A stretch of DNA of 64,000 nucleotides, taken from Phoronis australis. Taxonomy: Eukaryota; Phoronida; Phoronidae. The position numbers and the translations under genes were made by a program. Positions 56,701-64,000 of the stretch are shown here, in pieces. The notes under the pieces are model-generated. The model did no database searches and was not told where the DNA came from. It saw nothing but the letters and a program-made list of their open reading frames with translations. Location: positions 874,357 to 938,356 of the forward strand of contig NMRA01000006.1 of NCBI GenBank assembly GCA_002633005.1. Reading direction: 5' to 3'. Position 1 is the stretch's first letter. Every line of letters begins with the position of its first letter.

Positions 56701-59700
56701 AGCCAGGTGCGCTGTTGCAGTGACTGTAGGGCTGACTGGAACGGCTGCAATAGAATGAAGCAGTCACTCACATGCACAGTTAAGTCAACATGTTGTCCAT
56801 ACTGGCAGTCAAATGACCACCTACACTGCGCAAGTCACATGTCCACTTATACTATGCAACTCAGCTAATTGTCGAGGCTTGCCAAGACCAACCCTCAGTG
56901 CAGATATCAAAAAAATAAATTACAAAAATATCTTGTGACAGAGCAAAGATGTTCGCCTATACTCAAACTTAAGAGTGCAGTACACTTCAGACCAGGCAAA
57001 AATCCATGCAGGGGTGATAAACCCTATGTGACGGATTTGGATCATATTATGCATTTTTGTTTACTTTCTTATGGTAATTACTAAAATGCACTTTAAACAA
57101 ATTCTATCGCGTTAGGTAGCTTAAAAGTCGGGTACCTCAGTTTTCACTGAAAAACACTATCAGAAGTTACCCCAATAATCACAGTTTTCGTGACATTGTA
57201 AGTAATTACAGAAGCTACTAGAATATGAAATAGCTACTGTTTTGTATAAAGTCATCCATTGTCTTCCTAAAAATGNCTACAATGCGCAAGTCACATGTCC
57301 ACTTATACTATGCAAGTCAGCTAATTGTCGAGGCTTGCCAAGACCAACTCTCAGTGCAGAAATCAAAAAAATAAATTACAAAAATATCTTGTGACGGAGC
57401 AAAGATTTTCGCCTATAATCAAACTTAAGTGTTAGTTTTCACCTCATTTCCTAAGTTTCACCATAACAGATTCATACAGAGCCTCTCTTTGGAAACTCAC
57501 ATTAATGGCACTCCTCTTGTGTGTTAAATGAAACAGACAGACAGACAGACAGACCGATAGAAAGTCAGTCAGTCAGACAGACACAGACAGTTAGACAGTA
57601 ATCAGTCACGACAGTAATCAGTCAAGTAGGCCGTATCATATTAATGGTGACTGATCATTAAGAACAAGCAAATCTTTATCAAAGAGCACACACATATATT
57701 GGACAAATGGATCAAGCAAAATAGCAAGCACCCACTCACCGCAGCTTCAATGACATCCTTCAGCCTGTTCAAGTCATCTAAAGCAGTTTCCCAATTCTGC
57801 ATAAGGATTTCTGATGCTAATTTTCCCCACAATGCATTCAAAAAGTTTTTATCTTCAGGTGTTACCTGCATCAAGAGATAAACAAGTGCAATTTAAAGAT
57901 ACAGTAATTCTTACTCAAAAGTATCATTACTGTGCAGGGCTTGGAAGGACCAAATGACAAAAAACGCGGAAACTTTTACAGCCCAAAACAGGCGTGCTAC
58001 CCAGCTTTGAAATAGTCGATATGAGCCTTTCGCCGACAAAAGTTGGGAGGACTAAAAAAAAAAACGTTACCACCATCAGTAGCATGCATCCGCGTCTCTT
58101 CACATTTTTGACTGCGGAGCCGTAGTTTTGTCACCGCGGTTTACAATCACACGAGTCGCCACTGAAAATCCCACCACGCTATCCCAGATGCCCCAGCAAT
58201 GTTGACAATTTACGTTCCTCCGAAACATAAAGAGCAACTTCTGCTTTTCGAGGCGAACGTCGTCGGCAAAGCCGCGGTAAGAAAGGAATTTGCCGCGGAA
58301 ATTTTATATCAAATCCGATTTTTTTTACACGGAAATATAATAAAATGCGCGGACAGATATTTGAAAAAAAGCGGAAATCTGCGTTTCCACGGAAAATTCC
58401 AAGCCCTGACTGTGACACAGGGATAGACATGAGTGAGTAAATGCTTGAAAAATATGTGTGGAAAAAGTTGACTGCACTCGTATTATTTGTACAATCGTAT
58501 GTTCAGGAGGTTTTTTTTGGTCACCACATTTTACAAGTGAGCCCAAATATGGGAATATGAGTGGCAAATATGCTGCCACTTGTATTTTCGAGCAGACATT
58601 TTTGCCCGTGTCGAGCACTGTGCGATGAATAATACAAAATGTTACACCACAACGTAAACTGTTTTATTGTATGAATTGAATTGTCCACGATTGCTCAGTA
58701 TCTTTTTCTTAGCTCCACCTGGTGGTCACTTGTAGAATTATGTTGTTTGTTTTCATAGTTGGACACTTAATAAAGTCAGCCTCTCAACATGAAACGTGGT
58801 TTGGTGTTGTTTTTTAAAAAGCTTTTTTAACATTCAACACCAGTTCCTAACTATTGAAAAAATACATAATCAGAATGATCAATATTTAAGCCTAGCACTT
58901 CAGTGGAGGATTTTCTCATATCAGATGTTATAGCCAGTTTACACGACGGAATTGACAAAGTCAGTCAAGCACAGTTACTGTCTTCTGATCAGATGAGACA
59001 TGACCACAGCACCACCTACTGGTACATTGCAGTGGGAGGCACAGGGGAACTAATATTTCTGTTGTAATGACATACTTAATGCATTGTGTGCAATAATGAA
59101 AATGCCTCAAGAGCTTGATGAGAATAACATCCAAATACTCCCTATTATGGTACAAATTCTCCAATTTGGGACAGTCTCTAAAATATGGGACACAGAACCT
59201 CTCGAAAAAATGAATTTTCTTCATTCCAGATCTTTGGACAAGGGCGATTTTGCCATTCACCATATTTCTCAAATTTCAAACAATGAGTTTTCAACCTACA
59301 GAGTGGGTAATTTTGCGTCTTTCTGCTGATACTTGAATATGGCACGACTAATATTGTCTATTTCTAGAATTTGGAACAAGCTTCAACCTTGATAAAAAAA
59401 AAAATATCTTTTCACTGTCCTGAATTGGAGAAGATTTACCATGTCAGTTGGCATGGGTTTGTAAATGTCTGTCAAATATGTTAAATGAAGGCCGAACAAA
59501 ACTTCATACATGAATGATAAGTTGACTTACCAACACTCTAACAAAATATAAGTACTCAGCAGCTCCAGAATAGTTGCCACACTCATACTGAAACTTGGCA
59601 AAGTTGTACAGAGTCTTCAGCATCTCCGGCTTGAACTGAAAAAATATTGAGAGCATAATTGAGGGAACAAGGTGATACAAGGGTTTGAATAACGATGAGT

Positions 59701-62700
59701 CCAAATATACTCATCAGTTTTGTTTTGAAGTAAAAGCCCAAATCATAACGAGGAAGTTTTGGAAATGTTTCACTCACATACTATTTCCTTGTACAATGTC
59801 ATTCTTGACATTTCTGTTAATTTTGATGGTCCTAACAATGATTAAGCTTCACAAGTTAATTCGATTTAAGACTAAAATATCCACCAGCGATAACAGAACA
59901 CCATGTTGCGTCAACATTAGAACACAAAGCAAAACCACAATGACCGAAAACTGTAATACTAAAGATGACACAAATGTTGAGAGCAGAAAGATTGTTTGTT
60001 ATGTTATGGAGAACATCATGAAGGTTTTGTGTGAAGCAATATGGCCAGCGTCAGAATGCAAGTATGTCTACTTTAGAACTGCTTAAATAGTCTGTCAGAC
60101 AACCACGGACAGCTCAGTGAGACATCCAGCCACAGTAGACCGCACCACATTTTTAACNCATCAAAAGATAAACAAGTGCAATTTAAAGATACAGTAATTC
60201 TTACTCAAAAGTATCATTACTGTGACACAGGGATAGACATGAGTGAGTAAATGCTTGAAAAATAAGTGTGGAAAAAGTTGACTGCACTCGTATTATTTGT
60301 ACAACCGTATGTTCAGGAGGTTTTTTTTGGTCACCACATTTTACAAGTGAGCCCAAATATGGGAATATGAGTGGCAAATATGCTGCCACTTGTATTTTCG
60401 AGCAGACATTTTTGCCCGTGTCGAGCACTGTGTGATGAATAATACAAAACGTTACACCACAACGTAAACTGTTTTATTGTATGAATAGAATTGTCCACGA
60501 TTGCTCAGTATCTTTTTCTTAGCTCCACCTGGTGGTCACTTGTAGAATTATGTTGTTTGTTTTCATAGTTGGACACTTAATAAAGTCAGCCTCTCAACAT
60601 GAAACGTAGTTTGGTGTTGTTTTTTAAAAAGCTTTTTTAACATTCAACACCAGTTCCTAACTATTGAAAAAATACATAATCAGAATGATCAATATTTAAG
60701 CCTAGCACTTCAGTGGAGGATTTTCGCATATCAGATGTTATAGCCAGTTTACACGACGGAATTGACAATTAAGTCAGTCAAGCACAGTTACTGTCTTCTG
60801 ATCAGATGAGACATGACCACAGCACCACCTACTGGTACATTGCAGTGGGAGGCACAGGGGAACTAATATTTCTGTTGTAATGACATTCTTAATGCATTGT
60901 GTGCAATAAGGAAAATGCCTCAAGTGCTCGACGAGAATAACATCCAAATACTCCCTATTATGGGACAAATTCTCCAATTTGGGAAGTCTCTAAAATATGG
61001 GACACAGAACCTCTCGAAAAAATGAATTTTCTTCATTCCAGATCTTTGGACAAGGGCGATTTTGCCATTCACCATATTTCTCAAATTTCAAACAATGAGT
61101 TTTCAACCTACAGAGTGGGTAATTTTGCGTCTTTCTGCTGATTCTTGAATATGGCACGACCAATACTGTCTATTTCTAGAATTTGGAACAAGCTTCAACC
61201 TTGATAAAAAAAATATCTTTTCACTGTCTTGAATTGGAGAAGATTTACCATATCAGTTGGCATGGGTTTGTAAATGTCTGTCAAATATGTTAAATGAAGG
61301 CTGAACAAAACTTCATACATGAATGATAAGTTGACTTACCAACACTCTAACAAAATATAAGTACTCAGCAGCTCCAGAATAGTTGCCACACTCATACTGA
61401 AACTTGGCAAAGTTGTACAGAGTCTTCAGCATCTCCGGCTTGAACTGAAAAAATATTGAGAGCATAATTGAGGGAACAAGGTGATACAAGGGTTTGAATA
61501 ACGATGAGTCCAAATATACTCATCAGTTTTGTTTTGAAGTAAAAGCCCAAATCATAACGAGGAAGTTTTGGAAATGTTTCACTCACATACTATTTCCTTG
61601 TACAATGTCATTCTTGACATTTCTGTTAATTTTGATGGTCCTAACAATGATTAAGCTTCACAAGTTAATTCGATTTAAGACTAAAATATCCACCAGCGAT
61701 AACAGAACACCATGTTGCGTCAACATTAGAACACAAAGCAAAACCACAATGACCGAAAACTGTAATACTAAAGATGACACAAATGTTGAGAGCAGAAAGA
61801 TTGTTTGTTATGTTATGGAGAACATCATGAAGGTTTTGTGTGAAGCAATATGGCCAGCGTCAGAATGCAAGTATGTCTACTTTAGAACTGCTTAAAGCAG
61901 ACTAGTCTGTCAGACAACCACGGACAGCTCAGTGAGACATCCAGCCACAGTAGACCGCACCACATTTTTAACCAACGCAATTAACAAATTTTAATTGAAT
62001 TACAATTTCTAAATGAAAATGTTGGGACTTGTTGATCTAATAGACCTATGGCCTAAATGGTAGCCCTTAAGGTTCCGGTTGCAGCATCAACATGCAAGTT
62101 TTGAATAAACACAGCAAGTTTTAGCACAAGAGTACCTGCTGGTAAGTTAGTGGACCCATGCCCCCCTGACCCATTACTCAAATATAACCAAGTTGTTTTG
62201 GCAAGTTTTATGTCTTCAGGAAATCAAAGATGAGTCACACTGAATGCTAGGAGTAAATTTGGAAATTGACGCAGAAACAATCACCATGTTCCCACAAAAC
62301 AGTGCAAAGTACTGTGACAAGGTATTTACTTTGAAAGTAGGACAGTTGAACCAAACTGCTCATACCGAGCGACACTCCTAGAAATATCGACGCGACGATG
62401 TTGGTATATAGGTCATAAAAACTCGCCATGTTGCTTTTGCTAATGCAAAAAATATGAAAGAAAAAATGATGTGTACTACTTACATCATAATTTTTAGACA
62501 AAAACTCAAATAACTGTCGGCCATCTCTGGAGCTCTGGATCTGACGTAGTACTTCTGGCTCTTGGAACATGGCCACGATGTCATCGGTGTCGGCACTGAG
62601 ACTCTTCAGTTGTGACACAACATCAGAGCGTTTTTCACGTAAACCTGGGGAGGAAATTGAGTTATTAATATGGTTGATTAATCATGGCAAACAGAATAAG

Positions 62701-62986
62701 AACAATGAAGCATGAGATTCCAGATTTGTATTTTCTGTCAACTTTCTCATTAACATGCACTACAAGAATCCGTAAAATATAATTGTCAACCTTCATGAAA
62801 TCCTTTTAACAATCCATTTTCAACCGACGAAAATAAAAGTTTTAACAATATGGCCGCACTATACATACTGCTGGGAACTTGTTGACTGGGATAAAGATTC
62901 TGGTGAACGTCCATGGCAAAGTCGACCATGTTTGTGTTACTCAGAAGGTCCAGCTTTCCCTTCAGCATCTCTTCCTCATTATACAA
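47722..62986 (-). CDS. EIF3E: Eukaryotic translation initiation factor 3 subunit E
   Basis: Eleven exons join in frame to 409 codons and TGA: 62869-62986, 62484-62644, 61340-61444, 57740-57865, 56620-56744, 55957-56074, 55330-55431, 54610-54719, 53518-53620, 53131-53262 and 47722-47751. The product matches eIF3e along its length ([88 protein letters not shown], then the C-terminal PCI region). eIF3e is a core PCI subunit of the eIF3 complex that helps recruit mRNA to the 40S ribosome. About 30 N-terminal residues are missing because exon 1 lies beyond 64000; human EIF3E has 445. The exon at 61340 is duplicated at 59531 at a contig join; only one copy belongs in the mRNA. Confidence 0.97.
47903..48070. 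repeat. 42-bp minisatellite, four units
   Basis: Four units of 42 bases beginning TTTGTGG and containing AAGTGTA-C and GAGATAAC motifs, about 70-80 percent alike. Lies in the last eIF3e intron. The unit is a multiple of three, which explains the open frame across it. Confidence 0.85.
49232..49291. repeat. 15-bp tandem repeat, four perfect units
   Basis: GTCTTGGTTAGCCCA four times without mismatch. Confidence 0.95.
51480..51498 (+). promoter_or_regulatory. Best CTCF-like motif of the array
   Basis: TGGCCACTAGGTGGCGCAA differs from the vertebrate CTCF consensus (YGRCCASYAGRKGGCRSYV) at one of 19 positions. Binding in this species is inference. Confidence 0.5.
51830..52498 (-). mobile_element. 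0.67-kb TIR element, copy 2, nested in the array
   Basis: Reverse-complement match to 13307-13972. Ends ATAGGTGGCACTGAATAGTT and AACTGTTCTGTGCCTCCTAT. The neighbouring unit near 51385-51400 (CATAGTAAACAC) shows the empty site; the filled site has TTATA and TATAGTAAGAAC at its two borders, consistent with a TA target. Confidence 0.75.
53131..53262 (-). CDS. EIF3E: eIF3e exon 11
   Basis: Acceptor TTTGTTTGTAG and donor CCAGGG|GTGAGT. Encodes [20 protein letters not shown] through [12 protein letters not shown]. Without splicing it would stop after two more codons. Confidence 0.95.
53518..53620 (-). CDS. EIF3E: eIF3e exon 10
   Basis: Acceptor CTCCGTTTCTAG and donor AAGTTG|GTGAGT. Encodes [20 protein letters not shown] and [14 protein letters not shown], the PCI winged-helix part. 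Confidence 0.96.
54610..54719 (-). CDS. EIF3E: eIF3e exon 9
   Basis: Acceptor GACCATTACAG and donor ATCAG|GTGAGT. Encodes [20 protein letters not shown] through HQCISI, part of the PCI region. Confidence 0.96.
55330..55431 (-). CDS. EIF3E: eIF3e exon 8
   Basis: Acceptor GTTTAATTGCAG and donor GAGATG|GTAGGT. Encodes [20 protein letters not shown] and [14 protein letters not shown]. Confidence 0.96.
55957..56074 (-). CDS. EIF3E: eIF3e exon 7
   Basis: Acceptor GTATTTGCGCAG and donor CAACAG|GTAAGG. Encodes [20 protein letters not shown] and [18 protein letters not shown], two residues shorter than human at NKDVRKRR. Confidence 0.97.
56620..56744 (-). CDS. EIF3E: eIF3e exon 6
   Basis: Acceptor CATTCTATTGCAG and donor CAGCA|GTAAGT. 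Encodes [18 protein letters not shown] through MFLYQQ. Confidence 0.96.
56819..57430. repeat. Duplicated stretch around the N at 57276
   Basis: About 150 bases starting CTACACTGCGCAAGTCACAT (56820) recur with few differences right after the N (CTACAATGCGCAAGTC, 57277). This is an unmerged overlap of two contig ends inside eIF3e intron 5. Confidence 0.85.
57533..57597. repeat. ACAG/AGTC microsatellite
   Basis: About six ACAG units followed by AGTC-type units in eIF3e intron 5. Confidence 0.9.
57740..57865 (-). CDS. EIF3E: eIF3e exon 5
   Basis: Acceptor TCTTGATGCAG and donor GCTGCG|GTGAGT. Encodes [16 protein letters not shown] through RLKDVIEAA. Confidence 0.96.
57935..58408. mobile_element. 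474-bp TIR element, insertion-polymorphic
   Basis: Ends CAGGGCTTGGAAGG and AATTCCAAGCCCTG are inverted repeats. ACTGTG flanks it on both sides (57929-57934 and 58409-58414), and the other block has a single ACTGTG at 60219-60224. That gives both boundaries and a 6-base target duplication. No transposase frame. Confidence 0.85.
59531..59635 (-). CDS. EIF3E: eIF3e exon 4, duplicate copy
   Basis: Encodes the same 35 residues as 61340-61444 and has identical splice sites. It lies in the repeated block left of the N at 60158, so it is most likely the other allele of the same exon rather than an added exon. Confidence 0.85.
60159..61971. repeat. Allelic block, copy 2 (empty site)
   Basis: Starts right after the N with the sequence found at 57878 and contains the second copy of eIF3e exon 4. 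It runs on into unique sequence, so it is the copy contiguous with the upstream exons. Confidence 0.9.
61340..61444 (-). CDS. EIF3E: eIF3e exon 4
   Basis: Acceptor TATTTTTTCAG and donor TGTTG|GTAAGT. Encodes [15 protein letters not shown] and [17 protein letters not shown]. Phase 0 at both ends. Confidence 0.92.
62484..62644 (-). CDS. EIF3E: eIF3e exon 3
   Basis: Acceptor TTTCCTCCCCAG and donor TATGAT|GTAAGT. Encodes [15 protein letters not shown] through [10 protein letters not shown]. Confidence 0.95.
62869..62986 (-). CDS. EIF3E: eIF3e exon 2 (first visible)
   Basis: Acceptor TTTATTTGTTGTAG and donor AGCA|GTATGT. Encodes [20 protein letters not shown] and on to QQVPS. Confidence 0.95.
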
Positions 62987-63127
62987 CTACAACAAATAAA
63001 GAGATAACAGTGACGTAGACATAGACAATGACGCAATATACTTCCCACGGATTACTATGTTTATCGCTGAAAAAAACACAAGCAACTTCAAACCAAAGGA
63101 GGGTTTCTTTACTAAAATGAAACATGC

Positions 63128-63225
63128 ATACAGGGCTCAACATTAACTTTTTAAGCCTCTTGCCCTTCGGGCAAGTAGTTGAAATTTTTACTTGCCCGAA
63201 CAACGAATTCACTTGCCCCAAGTAC
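63128..63225. repeat. TTGCCC/GGGCAA palindromic repeat fragment
   Basis: GGGCTCAACATTAACTTTTT followed by CTTGCCCTTCGGGCAAGTAG and further ACTTGCCC motifs. I have the impression this motif type is a dispersed repeat in marine invertebrates; only one copy is visible here. Lies in the first visible eIF3e intron. Confidence 0.4.
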
Positions 63226-63235
63226 AATCCCAAAG

Positions 63236-64000
63236 AGCACTGTGCATGTGCACATAGGTAATGTGTTACCGTAGGGCTGCCTGTGCTGAGCCTCCTCTTG
63301 TGTTGTGCATGCTATATACATGAGTTGCTATTTTTTTAACGATTCTTCTTATAGAACATTTATTTATAAGGTGTGTCAAAACACTAGAGAGACAAATTAG
63401 AAGAGTAACTCAGGTATCTGAACCATTGTCACACGTTCACAGGCGCCGAAATGAGCTAGGGCATGAACTCTAGACACTTCTGTGTATTCATTAGTTTATA
63501 CGCACTCATGCATTAAACTTGAGTTGTTGCTAAACTGAATTTCAATTTTTGCTATCCGTAAAAATCTTGCACAGTTTTGGTCATCGGTACCTTGTATTGA
63601 ATTAAAATCAAATTTTAACATATAATAATGCCACATGTACTTTTATTTTCAATAAATAATTACATTTTTGAAAAATAGATAGACCGCGAAAAAGTCACCC
63701 TTCAGACTTCAGAACGGCAATCCCGAAGACCGTATTCCTCTTCTTTCGGGAGTCGCCACTGGGAGCCGGGAAATTCATAAGAATAATCAATGTCCTTTGG
63801 AATTCCCCCTGAATAAATACCAGGCCTTTTAAACTGCTGTGTAGTGTAGAAAATATGTCGTCAATCATTCACTTTTTAGCTTTTGCGCTTATCTGTATGA
63901 CTTACATCCGCTGACGAACGCGGTGCATCCAGCTGTACATGGGTAAACGCCGGCAAAAATCAAACGTCATCCCTTGTTCACTGTCTCGCAGGCCAGAAAA
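63236..64000 (-). other. EIF3E: eIF3e first intron, no exon seen
   Basis: No frame matching the eIF3e N-terminus is found up to the window edge, so exon 1 and the promoter lie further right. Confidence 0.5.

Larger units (their letters stand above)
57878..60157. repeat. Allelic block, copy 1 (with transposon insertion)
   Basis: Collinear with 60159-61971 except for one 0.48-kb insertion and an insertion at the right junction. Contains one copy of eIF3e exon 4 and ends at the N (CATTTTTAAC). Confidence 0.9.

Overview
The window is animal nuclear DNA. It is AT-rich, has spliced genes with canonical GT/AG introns, and is dominated by decayed transposable elements and tandem repeats. Two genes are identified with confidence, both on the minus strand: an R-spondin (coding exons 19218-24661) and the translation initiation factor subunit eIF3e (coding exons 47722-62986; its first exon lies beyond 64000). 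R-spondin indicates a metazoan with Wnt/LGR-type signalling. The many invertebrate-style repeats and the high allelic divergence suggest a highly polymorphic marine invertebrate, perhaps a cephalochordate; that assignment is inference only.

Layout. 1-945: last exon and 3' UTR of an unidentified plus-strand gene, followed by a short minisatellite. 945-6000: repeats and an inverted-repeat element. 6031-8789: a candidate three-exon plus-strand gene for a small secreted peptide. 9600-16500: repeat territory, including an inverted-repeat element carrying a broken THAP domain (P-element-like), a 0.67-kb TIR element and a 43-bp minisatellite. 19218-24661: R-spondin in five coding exons. 22590-42460: mostly transposon remains (LINE tail, nested hAT-like insertion with a tRNA-like module, long-TIR elements) and a 0.5-kb GAT microsatellite. 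42464-47404: a 2.47-kb segment present twice around a single undetermined base. 47722-62986: eIF3e, whose last intron (5.4 kb) holds a tandem array rich in CTCF-consensus motifs. 62987-64000: its first visible intron.

R-spondin lying 3' of eIF3e in the same orientation matches the human EIF3E-RSPO2 arrangement, so this looks like ancient microsynteny. The eIF3e exons assemble in frame through all eleven visible exons (409 codons). One exon appears twice because two allelic contig ends were joined without merging.

Five isolated N bases (16901, 21791, 44937, 57276, 60158) mark contig joins. Four of them have duplicated or inverted copies of the same sequence on both sides, so several apparent duplications here are probably assembly artefacts that preserve both alleles, including one transposon insertion polymorphism.
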